From NCBI GenBank assembly GCA_000708835.1, contig DF236998.1:215629-279628 (forward strand): DNA of 64,000 nucleotides, written 5' to 3'. The position numbers were made by a program, and so were the translations under genes. Below, in pieces: positions 10,837 to 23,587 of this stretch. The stretch comes from Klebsormidium nitens. Taxonomy: Eukaryota > Streptophyta > Klebsormidiophyceae > Klebsormidiales > Klebsormidiaceae. Within the stretch, counting starts at the first letter, position 1, and each line of letters opens with the position of its first letter. The notes under the pieces were generated by a model. The model ran no database searches, was not told where the DNA came from, and saw only the letters and a list, made by a program, of their open reading frames with translations.

Positions 10837-13800
10837 TTACGAGTTTGAGACCATCGATTCTGTTTCCTTGACAAACCCCTCTCCGGTCCAATCCTTGTCA
10901 TTGGCCAGGCCAACTCGGGCGGCCTTCTTTGCAGCAATGGCCTCCTTTTGGCGCCTCACCAGATCCGTATGGGTAGTGAAGTATTGCAGACTGTGCCTGT
11001 AGAAGGCAAAACGGCGAAAGACGTCCAATAAGCGACAGGCAACGAGGAATTGCGAAACTGAGGCGTTCGCCAGAGGGTTTCAAGAATGTTTGGTTGACGC
11101 CCAAGTGAGAAGCTGCTCCAAACCAGGTGGGTCAGCCCTCAGCAGTAGAAAATCCCTTTGACGACAAACCATTCAAGGAACCTAGATCTGGATCGACCTT
11201 TTGACCCGTCAGCAAACCAGACCATCAGATTGCAACCGCAGACAGGATAACAAGGAACGATTCGATGAACGGTACGCTTCCATTCAAGCTGCCATCTGTC
11301 CTTGCAGAACGAGACGCCCATTAAGACCAGCTTCGCAGCCAGCACGTGCTATATACGCGGTACACTGGAGTCTCCGTCGCATAGCTTACCCACGGAACTG
11401 CTCGATGCTGGAGAAGTTGTGCTGCTTCATGAACTCCTGGAGCCCTCCGCACAGCTCCTTCACCAGGGGGTACCCGTGCAGCATCACGCCCGTGCACACC
11501 TGCAATCGCGGTATCAGCTAAGTACGGGCTTTGACAACCTTGTCCCAAACACTTGACTGACTTCTTTCCGTACCTTGAAGTTGAAAGGTGGCCGCAAATG
11601 CAGGCCTCTTCATCTGGACCGGACACGAATTCAGTAAGAGGATACTAAGTTTGTAATTGTAGTGCAGAAGCATTCTTTGAAAGACCTGGTTGTGACCGCT
11701 TGACACCTAAGTGATATCCTTGAAATATGTCCTTCAGTAACCGTTGTGAAATCCGGGCCCATCCCAGCTCTTCTGACCCCGCCTACAATGGAGCCGCGGT
11801 CGAGGCTCTCAAGCTCAGTTGCTTCAAGAGCAAGAAGTCGATCACGCAACCTCTCATCATAAGCATGTCCCACGACTGCACTTCTCAGACCCTTCAAGAT
11901 CTCATGAAATGTCGAGCTCACATGAAGCGCAGACACTATCAAATAAGACGTGGACTGCCTACCTGCACCGTCGCCCCCAGCAGAATGAACTCCGCCGCGC
12001 TCTCCCAAAATCAAGACATGTTTTCAGAAGTTGCCAATCAATAGGGGCATTTTTCCTTGCCTTGCTTTGTTTCATTACGAGTTTACATTCAACTTCAAAT
12101 CACCCGAGTGAAACCGATTCGCCTACTTGCACCGTGCTCGCCCCCAGCACGATGACCTCCGCCGCATTCTCCAAGATTAAAAAAAAAAAGGCTTTTGGAA
12201 AGCTCTCAATTAATAGAGCATTTTTCGTTGTTTGCTTTGTTTCGTTTCCAATCGCATATCACATCTGAATCACCTGGTAAACTCAATCGAATACAAGTCA
12301 CCCAAGTGAAACCAATTCGCCCACCTGCACCGTGCTCGCCCCCAGCAGGATGAACTCGGCCGCGTTCTCCCCCGTCTCCACGCCCCCGATCCCGGACAGC
12401 GTCTTCCCTTGCCCCGGGAAGTCGCGCTCGATCATCTTGGAGATGTTCATGCACCGCGCGAGCGCGATCGGGCGCACCGCCTTGGACGAGTAGCCGCCGG
12501 GGGTGGAGTAGCCCTCGACGCACGGTTCCGGAGCGAGGGTCTTCAGGTTGATGCCCATGACGCTCATGATGGTGTTGATCGCGGCCACGCCCTCGCAGCC
12601 CTGGGCGAGCGCGGCGCGCGACGGCTGCGGGAAAGCAGGCCAGTCGTTCAAGCAAAAGTTGCAATTTCACTTTGTTGTTTCTCCCCAACCCGTCTTCTGT
12701 CCATATAATATCATGTTACTGCAGCCCTGAGCAGTGACGTGCTTGCTTGGATTTGAATTCCTTGATTGCGCAAAAGAAGGCATAAGCTGACGCCACTCTG
12801 CAACGTTTAAATACTCCTCCTTGGTAGTTATCATTCTTGCAGCAGCACGGCTTGCAGCAGGTGCGGAGAGCAAAAATCGTCCGATCCATGAGAACCAGTC
12901 GCTTTCAAACAAGTTCGCTTCTTCTTCTCTTCACTCCAAAAACCCTGGAATCCTGACATTGATGTGAAGGCATGGATCAGAAGAATTGACATTTGAAGCA
13001 AGAAATCTTTTGGCACACCAATACAAGTCCCTTAAACTCACCACGGTGATGTCGGTGATGTTGGGCGTCATCTTGGCCCACACAGGGACCGTCGCTTTGG
13101 CGTTGATCCAGCCGCACACCTCCGTCAGCAGCTCTGGATCCTGTCCCATGGCCGCACCCATCTTGCGCTCGGGCATCCCGTGAGGGCAAGAGAAGTTGAT
13201 CTCGAACGCGTCCACGCCGACCGATTCGCAGCGCTCGATGATCTCTTCCCAGGCGCCGCGGTTGTACTCCTCCATGATGGAGGCGATCAGGACCCTGAGA
13301 GGGAGGTTTGGAAGGAAAGGTTACGAATCATAGAGGCACACGAATGTAGGGTGTAGGGCGTAGGAAGGCTGAGCTTACCAATGTATCGGAGAAATGAGTC
13401 AACTTCTCATGGGTGCCAAAGAGCTGCGGAGGCAGTGACTTGAATCAAGTTGCAACATGCTAGTGTTGTCTAAGCAGTAGCCTGCCTTTGACACCATGTG
13501 GACAGGGCAAACGACAGTGTCTGCGCGGGAATGGAATTGAAATTAATTATTTTGTACCGATCCTTATGTCTCATCTACCATCAATGGCCAGTGCATCTCT
13601 TTGCCCCACGATTTCGTTGGTGAGTTTCACCACAATGGACCACCGCCAGCTGCAAAGCAAGCAATTGCTGCAGCTGAAAGCTTACACCCTGCACTGCATG
13701 TCAAATATGCACTTCTGAGAAAACTTCTTCTTGTCCAGATTGAAGAGTACGTCTCCGTTTTCCTCACCTGTCGGGATACTCCTCTTTCAGCTGCTTTAGC

Positions 13801-14681
13801 TCAGCCAGCATGGTCTCAAACGGCCGGTCGGAGATGAGCTCGATGTTTTGCCAGCCAATCACCTCCTTGCCACCCTGGGCCTTCAGCTTGGCGTACCGCG
13901 GGGTCACATTGATCACTTTGCTGCTGTCCAGGGACAGCGTCTTGCAGATGACTCCCCCCCAGCCCTCGTCAAACGCCTGTCAAAAGGGGACTTGGTTAGG
14001 AACATTGAATGATGCAGCTCACAAGGTTCGATGCTGCAGGGACACTGCCTGAATGTCTTTCGATCGACGCAAGCTAGATATGCAGACTAAGGTCTTCCGG
14101 TTTGCTTTAAGCAATTGGACCACTCCCATGGGAGAGCGACTGTAACCGGACGGATCAACACATTTCAAAACGCCTCACCATGCGAGCCATGTTGCCATTG
14201 GCAAAGCAACTAAATGATAATTCCGCGATCTTCACTTGCGAGGCAAGTAATTGAAGCTAAAAGAGACGGAGATGCAAGCTCGTGGAAGCCTTACCTTTTT
14301 CATCACCTGGTAGTTCGTACCCGGAGGACCAGAGCCAATCACAAAGGGGTTTGGAAATGTGATCCCATTCACTTTTACAGAAAGATCAGGCCCGTCAACT
14401 GCCTTCCCATCTTTCAATGTTGCAATCTTTGGTTTGCCATTTCCAGCCCCATTTGCAGCTCCATTGCCCTCAGCCGCTCTAACTCCAGGATTTCCACACC
14501 TTTTCTTTGCAATTTCACTGTGAAAGACAAATGTTCTGGCAGGCAGTTGTGGACGCAGACTTGACAAAGAGGGCAGGGGCTTCAGCGTCTGTCTCAATTG
14601 TGCAACGCTCTCCCCCCTGTTGCACCTTGCAACGCCCAACTGGAGCTCTGCTGCCCTGGCGGCGATCAGAGATGCTGCCAT
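10837..14681 (-). CDS. PYD1: Dihydropyrimidine dehydrogenase, plant PYD1 type
   Basis: Six exons on the minus strand, 14681-14295, 13976-13768, 13294-13042, 12624-12325, 11499-11390 and 10996-10837, give 472 residues with closed phases. The enzyme reduces uracil and thymine in the first step of pyrimidine breakdown. Family blocks include NPFVIGSGPPGTNY, FEINFSCPHGMPERKMG with the active-site cysteine, VWAKMTPNITDIT, INTIMSVMGI, PCVEGYSTPGGYS, LSGIGGVETG, YFTTHTDLVRRQ, and the plant C-terminus DWTGEGFVKETESMVSN. As in plants, only the pyrimidine/FMN half is encoded. The FAD/NADPH half and the iron-sulfur ends of animal DPD are absent, so an electron-donor partner is implied. The first ~80 residues are Ala/Arg/Ser-rich and fit a plastid transit peptide. 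The intron after the 12325-12624 exon carries decayed copies of that exon's end. Confidence 0.95.
11957..12372 (-). repeat. Three tandem copies of a PYD1 exon end with its donor site
   Basis: The last ~50 bases of the PYD1 exon ending at 12325, its 5' splice site and some downstream intron recur near 12121 and near 11957, at spacings of about 198 and 164 bases. The copies still read ENAAEVIVLGASTVQ and ESAAEFILLGATVQ on the minus strand, against ENAAEFILLGASTVQ in the functional exon. Each still ends in an AG or AA followed by a GT donor. Confidence 0.85.
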
Positions 14682-15089
14682 TGCTGGCCACCTCGAGTTT
14701 TTGGACTCTGCTAGAGGATCCTAGGTACTTTGCGTCTCCGGGTTCTGAGATGCCTTCTTTTCAGCTTTGAGGTTGATTCTGAATACAGCGTTATTTTCTT
14801 CCAAGCTCAAAAAACGCCTGCAGTCAGAATAGCCCAAATGTGCACCTTGAAGCGAGCTTCTGTCAGTGTAATAGCGGAAGGAGGGGAGCAGCACAAGCAG
14901 GAGCAGCAGATGCCCTCTTCTACAGCAATTGAAAGCCTGCCAAGATTCAGGAAGATGTGCGCGGCGGCCTTTCTTGGTTGTGCTGACTCATTTGGGAGGG
15001 GGTCTGATGTCAGCTCAATCAACATGCCTGCCCCGGCCTTCCGATTAGGGTTTCAGAGCTTCTTCCTTCTTCCTTCGCCAAGCCCGGGC
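14682..15089. other. PYD1 upstream region
   Basis: This region lies between the PYD1 start codon and the MITE-like element. It probably holds the PYD1 promoter and 5' UTR. No coding exon or clear TATA box is recognised. Confidence 0.45.
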
Positions 15090-15837
15090 CAGTCTCACGC
15101 CCGTTTTGAGAAAACCTCTCAAAACACCAGCCGGTCGGTTTGGACAAAATGCTCAAAAGTGCCGGCCGGTTTTTGAGCAAATTGCTCGAAATAGCCGGTC
15201 GAGTTTTGATCAAATCGCTCGTATTCTAGCTGCGCCATCCGAAGAAAAGGTCATTGAAAAGGTTCGAATTTGTGGAAGCCCCGGGCACACACTAAAACCA
15301 AAAGGACTTGCTCGGTTGTCACTCGCAGTGGTGTAACCCTAAAGCGGGAAGGCCCGGTTGCCCCTGGAAAGTGCCCGGTTGTCCCAGGGTTGCCAGCGAG
15401 ACCCTAATGTCACAGGCAGGGCCCGGTTGCTTCTCGGGTGCCACGGTCCCTAAACTACTAGTCTAAGAGGGAAGAGTCCGTTGTCCCCGGGAAGTTGCGG
15501 CCGCCCGTCGCCCCGACCAACCACCGTCCTTTATGTACCGCGATCCCGGCGGTCTTCGCGATCGATGTTGTGGGTCGCGATGGTCCACCTGCATCGACGG
15601 TGGAGATTTCCCAAAAACTACCCGCACGTCGCGACGGCAGACCCGGACGGACCCGGTCGCAAATTTGAACAATTTGTTCGTATCGCACGACGCAGTTTTG
15701 AGCATTTTCTCCAAAAAGACGCGACCGGATTCGAACGATTTGTCCAAAATTGATCGCCGTAATTTGAGAGCTAGAGTTTTACTCAAACTTTCAAATTGGT
15801 GTTTCGAGAGGTTTTCTCAAAACGGGCCGTGAGTCTG
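15090..15837. mobile_element. MITE-like non-autonomous element with ~40-bp terminal inverted repeats
   Basis: The left end (15090-15129) and the reverse complement of the right end (about 15798-15837) share ~40 bases with few mismatches, including the core cccgttttgagaaaacctct. Inside the left end, three ~33-bp subterminal repeats beginning gccggtcgg/gccggccgg/gccggtcga carry imperfect palindromes such as gagcaaattgctc; related motifs occur in inverted order near the right end. No transposase frame is present at 748 bp. I could not identify a target-site duplication with confidence. It lies about 190 bases upstream of the RCC2-like start codon. Confidence 0.7.
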
Positions 15838-16028
15838 GGTTGCCTTCGCACAATTGAAACAGGGAATTAGGGTTTGTGTGCTGAGCTGTGATTTTGAGTC
15901 TGAGGACGGTTTCATTGCTTTCTGTGCAGACCTTTTGGCGCCATCTGGACTCGGGCCTGAACAATTTAGCAAGGGCTGATTGCATCCAGCAGTTGTGCCC
16001 CCAACTTCACCGTAAGGCTGCTGCTCCA

Positions 16029-19000
16029 ATGAGCTCCAGCGCTGCAGCGGGGTCGTCTGGACCCAAAGCGGCGGAAGCGGGCGAACTCTTGTTTGCAGGT
16101 ATGGCCTGCATTCAACCGCTGAATGAGTTCAGCCTTGCCACGCAATTGCATTTCCTTCGTGCCAATTGGCTTGCCCACTTTGGCCTCTCTCAATCTGGCA
16201 CAAAGTGAGTTGCTGATGCTAGTGGTACAAACCTTTGTGTTAGAGATGCAGGTGCAAGCGAGAGGTGCACAAACAGGTGTGCGCACTCAGTGTTGCATAT
16301 GAATCAGAAGGGGCAACATGTAGGGATGAGGCAGTGGTGCAGTCAATCTACAAGCAATTGCCACTGGCAGCCTTTGATATTCTTCGGAGTCTCCTACGTG
16401 CTACGTGTCTCTTGAAGCCCAGACACGGACCAGTCTTGCATAGCTGGGGCCCTTCCTTGATAAAGAATGAGGGAAGGCCAATTCAAAGCCGCCAAAGAGT
16501 ATCAAACTGGTGAACTGGTTGACCTGAGTAACAGACAATACCCAGCAAATGTAATCTCTATACAGAGCACACTGTTGTTCGATCTTGCGCAGGTGTCACA
16601 GACTGGACTGGTGTCGGAAGGACTGAGAAAGCAAAGCTGACTCCGGTAAGTGACCTACGTCTAAGTCTGAAACTGGCAAACGACACCCTTCACTTACCTA
16701 CCTGGGAACATGCTCGTTTGAATGTGGGCTTGAAATTGATTTCTTTGTATGCATGAAGGACCTGATTGAGCAAGGCGCCAATAGCAACACTTCTCGAACT
16801 TTTCAAATTCGACATGGGGCTCGTAGGCTTGTCCTTTTAAGAGTGAACATATTTCACAATCTCAATTTGCATAGAGAGACAACTTAAGCAGTCGCCACAC
16901 TTGACCTTTTCGGACTCTCGTTATTAACCGCATGGTGTCATGGAGGCTTGTGTTTATATTCTGAAGGTCACGTTGGTTTCTGGTTCAGGACGCGAAAGCC
17001 GAGAAGGATGCAACCTACCCCGACCTGAGCCTGCCTACGAGACTGGAGGCCGTCAAGGACATTGACTTCAAAATTGTGGCGTCTGGGTCAGGTAAGGATT
17101 CATCCATTAATACTTAAAGAGATTATTCTTGATTGAGTGGATAAAATTTCAGAGACATTCAGCAGTTTACGTGTACCCATTGTAAGCGGTCAAGAAAGAA
17201 GAAAGCACGGGCCTGACACCCTACTTAGACACATTAGAAGGACATGGGGCCCTCAGAGAGGACCTTGTGTCTTTGGAGTTAAGCTTCACGGAACTGATCC
17301 CATTTCATTTCAGGTCGTCTGAGAAAGTCGTTTTGCTTTGAGTCTGCCAGCGAGTTCTGCAATTGCTCGATGTTCAAGCGCAGTCGGGGAACTCCGCTTG
17401 TTTCAGTCATTGTGAGAGTAATGATGTGTCGCTTCTCAATTGCAGCATCGGCGCATGCTATTGCGATTGATGTGGACGGGCAACTGTACACATGGGGGAG
17501 AAACGAGGTGAGAGACGGGCCGGTTGACAAGCGCCTAGCGGCTGCACATATCAATCTGGAGAGTTGACCACTTGATTGGCAAGTTTCGTAAGCAGTGCAT
17601 TAGGTGCTTACGACCCGGACTCTACGACCTTCTTTGGGTGACCATGTGGTTCGAACTCCATGAGACTTGCTTCGAATTACATCGTACATAGTCCATCCAT
17701 TGCCAACAAAACAAGCACTGGGTGCCAGGCGCACATACACGTTGTTTTTTGAAGCAGGAAAACGAGCTTTCAGAAAAAGACAAACCTCTCGTGCCAGGAG
17801 GCTCGACAATCGAGACAACCGTTGGCACGACTCACGAAATCCTGAGATCGCCTCTGTCTATCCACGAAGGCTTCCTTTATGTCTTGCAGAACGGGCAGCT
17901 TGGGCACGGCGACCTTCTCCAGCGCAATACGCCAACAGTTGTCGAGGCTCTGAAGAAGTGAGGACGACCGAAACACCGTTGAAACCTGCTGGTGATGCAC
18001 TCGCACTCGATTCTTTGAAGAAAGGGCGCTACTCTGCATGGAGTTGGGGCACATCGAGATGCACAAAAGGAGTCGAGGAGGGCTCAAATGCTTCTTCTTT
18101 GCTTCCTTCCTTTCCTCGCTTCTTCTTCCACTTTCGCTTTCCGTGTCCTCGTCAGGTCGTTGTGCTTTACGAAACCCAGTAAGCAAACAACGGACAGTAA
18201 ACACAGTGTTGCTGCATATCTCCTGTCTCTTTCTTAACATTCGACTATTTCCTCCCGCCAGGCACAAGATCGTAAAGGCTGCTGCCGGGAAGCAGCACAC
18301 AGTCGTCGTGACTGAGGACGGCACCAGTTTCGCGTTTGGCAGCAACAAGAACGGCCAACTAGGCACCGGGAATTTGAAGAGCGGTAAGCGGCCGTTCGCT
18401 GCCAATCTGTTGTACTTTTTCTTAACTGCAGAACTCGTAAGGACGCGGTCAAGGTGCTTTGAGTAATAGTGTCAGCGGACCGTGCTGTTCGACGCTGTGT
18501 TCAGAAGTCAACGGGGTCAAGGCTCAACGAGGAGGCAACGAGGCGTCTCACAAAGTGAGAAGCGCGTCGTCCCGGGAATGTCTACCAGTCCGCATCCATT
18601 TGCTACTTGCAGAGGTTTTCGAAACATTTGGAGTTTGACACATCGGTACACAGCTTTCTTGAGACCTCTTCGAGCCTTCGTTGTTTTCAGGAGCTCGTAC
18701 ATATAGGTACGTTCTGTGTAAGGTGGTGACACTTTCGTGAGGTCAACAAAACCGCGTTAAGCCCCAACTGACGCTTTCGTTTTGAGAGTGACCGGAAAAA
18801 CGCATGGCGTTGTGTTTCGTAAGGAGTCGCGGCCCTGTACATCTTCAAAGGCTGTTCTGCTGATGCGACAACTCTACGGGAATGACAATGTTCCGAAAAA
18901 TTGTTTGAATGCCTTGCCTCAGATCCAACTGTGGAGCACACTTCAAATGCTTTCTTCTGGCGCTTGCAGAGCAGGAGACGTCCCCAGTAAAGTGCCTAGT

Positions 19001-22000
19001 GCAGGACGCGACTGACGTGGCGTGCGGAGCAGAGTTCACGGTGTGGCTTACAAAGAAAGGAGTGTGGTGAGTCGGTTGATCCTTGAAAGGAACGACTAAG
19101 CCTTCGTGTTTGTTTGGAGCGTTGTGACTCGGTCAGTGCTTGATGAGAGACGGACGTTGAGAACTGCAGGCATGATTTTGACGGCTTACTTCGTACTTGG
19201 AAGCATAATAGTAATCTTCAAGAGCGCTGCGTGGAGTTCTATCAGGCTCTCCAGACACAGTGCGGGTTCCCTGCAATACGCCTTTTGCTTGGTTCTGGTC
19301 AGTCTATTCTCTCGTATCGTTTCCATCTTTCTCTTCTGGATTCATCGCAGTAACTGACTCCGATCCGGCGTTCACAGGTCGTGCGGTCTGCCGCAGTACG
19401 GCCAGCTAGGCGACGGGTCAGATCATGAGGTGAGCACTGGATTGCCTGGCAGATTACATTCAGGTTAGCGTCACGCCGCTCGATGTGGCGAAAGCACCGA
19501 ATGCTAATCAGAGCCGCACAACGTCTCTGCTCTGTCGTTTCTTTTTGAGACTCGAGCACGTACACTAAAGCATGCATTCCTGCTAAATGATCACTGTTTC
19601 GAGATCTTTCAGAAGAAGGTCAAAAGGAGCCCTGAGACTGCCGAACCTCCATTTGTTCCTGCCAAGATTCTGTCTTAAGATGAAAGTTCTAAATATTCGG
19701 TCGGTTTTTAGTACTACAACGGAACGCTAGCCGAGGTCTCAGGTTGGCCAACACTTGTGTTGTTGCTGCTAACATCTCGTCTCTCCTCATTCAATCGCAG
19801 TACAACGCCAAGGCGAGCTCCGTCCAGTTGGTTTACGAACCGCAGCCGACGCCAAAAGCGATCGCCGGCCTCAACGGGAAGAAGGTCGTGCGGGTCGCCT
19901 GTGGAAACAACCACACAGGTGCGCTGTCCATGTTCAGTAGTAACTTCGCGAATCCGCAAATTTACCGTTGGTTTGCGGATCTCCATGCGGGCATGTCTAA
20001 TGCAACCGCACAACGCAAGAGTGCACGAGCGTCTCGGGGTGACGTCTTGCGGTCGACTTGGAGTGACTTCTATGGCCTTCCTTAGAGTTTCAAAAGCGCG
20101 ATCCTGTCTCGGAGAGCCGCTGAATCTGGTCTCAGAACGGACAAACTGGCTGTCATAACTCAATCGGAGCGGCATTTGACGACCTGAAAGGCCTCCGGCC
20201 TCCATAGGGTTCTGCCCTGGGAAACTCTCTTCGTGACTGGCCACTCTCGTCCTCTTTGTCCCTCGTCGACGTACAACCCGTGCCCAATCCGCTGGCTGTC
20301 GTCGATGGTTGGAGAAGCTGACGTCCATAGCAGGCTCCAAGATTTCGCTCGCACCTTAACGGTAGTATCACCATCCTTCTGAGTTAAGAAACTGTAGAAT
20401 GGCTGCTGTGCCCCTGAACCCTTAGCACGGCCCCTTCTAGATTGCTACTGAACCTACCTACACCCAAAAGTTTCTGTGCAGTGGTGTCCCACGAGGATGG
20501 GTCGGTTCACTTCTGGGGATTTGGTACATACGACCGGCTAGGGCACAAGACGCCCTTGTTAACTCGACCTAAAATGTCAATCCCTAAACGCTGTGCAGTG
20601 GTGTCCGATGAGGAGGGGTCGATTTACGCGTGGGGTTTTGGCACATACTGACGGCTTGCGCACAAGACGCCCTTGTTATCCCAATCTCCCTTAACCTACA
20701 TATATCTACCTGAATCCAAAACGTTAACCCCCAAACTTCGTGCAATGGTGTCGGATGCGGAGGAGTCGGTTATACGTAGGGTTTCGGAGCTTACGCCCGG
20801 TTGGGGCACAAGCATCCCTCGTTACCCTGACCTTCTTTAAACTACATATATCTATCTTAACCGGAAATGCTAACCCCATCTGCAGTGGTGTCGGACGAGG
20901 AGGGGTCGGTTTACACGTGGGGTTTTGGCGCATACGGTCGGTTGGGGCACAAGACGCCCAAGGACGAGTGGAAGCCACGCAAGGTCGACTTCTTCTCCAA
21001 CAGGATGGCGCTTCCGGCCGGCTCGCTCATCACGGCCGGGGGGGCCTTCTCAGGCTGCACTGCAGGTAAAAATTTACCCCCCTGAGCAGTCGACCTACTG
21101 GGTTGCACGTAGACATGTTCTATGCTTACATGCAGGTTTGCATGTCTTGACTTCTTCTCGGAACATGCTTAACTTGGATAAGCGCCTCTATGATCCCTCA
21201 CACGGTACGAAATTCGTCTTTCGATTCCAAGACATTCGGCAGTACTGTCTGTTCGCATTCCCAACCCGTTTTGACGGGGTTGCTAAGTCCTGCTTCTAAT
21301 CACAAGAATCCCGTTGAGAGAAAGCAGGAGCTTGTTTGTGTTAAAAGAGCAGAACCCTGCTTATGACCACCATTTTGATGCAGGACAATCACATCGACTA
21401 AGTGGCAAAAGTTTTGATCGCCCAAGTGATTTGTTCTCTCTTTTCCGGCAGTCGGCGGTCAGCTGTACATGTGGGGCCAGATCAAGCCGACGGGAGAGGC
21501 CTGGATGTCCCCTGCGCCCGTGCATGACCTCAGGTAAGGGCATCTACAAACCTGCAGTTTTTCAAAACATGCTCTACTCTTCTGAGAGTCGTTGCCTTGC
21601 AGAAGCGATGCATCTTCAGCTTCTGCATGCCCCTTCCGCAATCCAAAGCCAGAATTCTCAAGCAAGTTCGTTGCATCTGCTTCTGGTCAGCTAACACTCA
21701 ACGAAGAGAGATTCTTCGAACCATATTTTTATGGTTCATTGTCTAGTGCGTCGAATATGGTCGCTCGACAGAGCAGTGTGGCTTAGCTTGTGTACATTAA
21801 AGCCACCTTCCCGTCATTGCCCGCAAGATACTGCGGTTTCAGCTCAACACTGTCTGTCTCTTGAAAGAGTTTCAAGCCCTCCTCTACTCCAGCCCTAATG
21901 TCGTTGTTAACCCTATCTGGTTCTCTGCTGGCATCAACAGGGTTGGCTTCTTAACCGATGACTTTTTGTTTTACAGCGGCTGGAATATCCGCAGCATGGA

Positions 22001-23587
22001 CTGTGGGTCCACGAGCAAAATCGTAAGCGCCGATGACTCGTGCATAAGCTTTGGCAACGCGACGCACGGAGAGCTGGGCTACGGCCCTAAGGGTCCAAAG
22101 TGAGAAGCCGACCCATCGGCTCTTGTTACTCTAAGGCTTTGAAAGTCGTGATCGATGACTCTGAAACTCTACTTGAGACTGCTGACTGTCGGAGCAGGTT
22201 TGTTTGTTTCTCGGCCTGATGCCCCTAGCGACTTTCAGTGCAGTGTAGTTCGTCTTCGTCCAGCCGTACTGAGGGGTGCTAATTTTTCCAAGTCTCAGAA
22301 GAAGGCACGTGTTCTCCATTTCTCTTTTTCCAACTGAAGAAAGGCGCTCAGGGGACGGGGGGGTCTATCTGGGTGGTCAGGGTGGGTTCGGATTTGCAGC
22401 GTGTTGCTAATTAGGTGCCCGGGTGAATGGAATCTAAACTGAAATTCTTTTAGAACGAAATGGGAATCAGCAGTTCTGAAAAGATGGAACCAGCCGCCAC
22501 AAACGAGGCAACGGTACGAATTCGATGCATTCTGAAGTTTAAAACGGGCAGTACCTCATTCTGCTGTGCCTGGGCATTGTCCGGTTCATCAGGTTGGCTC
22601 TAAAATCCAGTGCCTTTTGTCTGCCGCAGGTCCTCCGCAAACGCAAAGAAGATTGACGCCCTAAACGGCTTCCACGTAATAAAGTGAGTACATTATCGTT
22701 GCACTCATTTCTCTCACTTTGATGTCCGCTGGCGGACTCTATATTTTCAGACTGGCATGACAGGGCACACCTGAGTTGTAGACACGTTGGGCGGTAGATG
22801 GCGTAGGATTTTCGGACTGAAACGACGGGCTTTTTGATTACTCTGCGAACACGTCTGCATCCGCGAAGAGATGGTTTTTTCAAAATCGTCATGCGCTCGT
22901 AAGCCGGCGGTGATAGATGGTGGGCTGTAAAGACTGCCTTGTCATTTGGCTTATTGTGACCAAACTGGTCACCCATATTCTGATTGAATCTTAGAAAACA
23001 ACTTGTAGAAGTGACACTAAAGTTGCGGAATTGTCTTACAGGGTAGCTGCTGGTCTGGCGCACACGCTGTTCATCGTCGACCGAACAGTCGAGAGCGAGG
23101 AGCTTGAAAAGGTGCGTCTCACAGAAGTAGTGTGATCAGACGGGCAGTATGGCGTTGGCGGCGCTTCGCGTGTTTGGTCGGGAGGTGCAGGGCACGTCCA
23201 GCATATGGAGATCTGTGCAAGCTGCGGAGACCATGCATAGCCCGCAAAACCATCAATGGGGGCCCAATGTAATCGTCGCAAGAGCAGGACCGTTGGTCGG
23301 GTCGTCGTTCCGTTAAAGATCGACTCATCAGAACCCAGCAATCGTCGCTTTTCCGCTCCATTCGTATGATCTTAAGTCGGTTCACGAAGCCGACTGGTCT
23401 GTCGCTGCAGTTGCCCGTTTTCCAGCCCACGAGAGATGTTGAAGAAGGCGCCGCTGCCGAAGAGGGCGCCAAAGGCAAACGAAAAGCGCCCGTAGGCAAG
23501 GGCAAAGCGAAAGCCGAGCCCCCCGCAAAGAAAGGGAAGGCGGCAGCGGCCCCCGCCCCAGCGAAAAAGGGCCGGGGCAAAAAGTAG
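16029..23587 (+). CDS. RCC2-like RCC1-repeat protein
   Basis: Fifteen exons join with closed phases to 476 residues: 16029-16098, 16593-16645, 16989-17091, 17446-17507, 17890-17957, 18262-18383, 18970-19066, 19378-19429, 19801-19918, 20886-21065, 21452-21533, 21977-22099, 22630-22683, 23042-23111 and 23411-23587. RCC1-type propeller repeats are plain: LYTWGRNENGQLGHGD, AAAGKQHTVVVTEDG, FAFGSNKNGQLGTGN, CGLPQYGQLGDGS, VYTWGFGAYGRLGHK, LYMWGQI and VKVAAGLAHTLF (the last with K before V). The opening GELLFAGVTDWTGVG fits the RCC2/TD-60 group rather than RCC1 itself. The C-terminal ~45 residues are Lys/Ala/Pro-rich and histone-tail-like, suiting a nuclear or chromatin location. Human RCC2 acts in the chromosomal passenger pathway and on small GTPases; the plant or algal role is less clear. 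The long exon starting 20886 is preceded by three decayed copies of its own 5' end. Confidence 0.9.
20476..20960 (+). repeat. Four tandem copies of an RCC2-like exon 5' edge with acceptor site
   Basis: The acceptor and first ~74 bases of the exon at 20886 occur at about 20476, 20593 and 20740, then as the functional copy (acceptor AG at 20884-20885). All four begin with a version of tgcag-tggtgtc. The first copy is an open frame (VVSHEDGSVHFWGFGTYDRL); the second has an in-frame TGA after WGFGTY; the third has lost the AG (now AA) and is more diverged. Confidence 0.9.
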
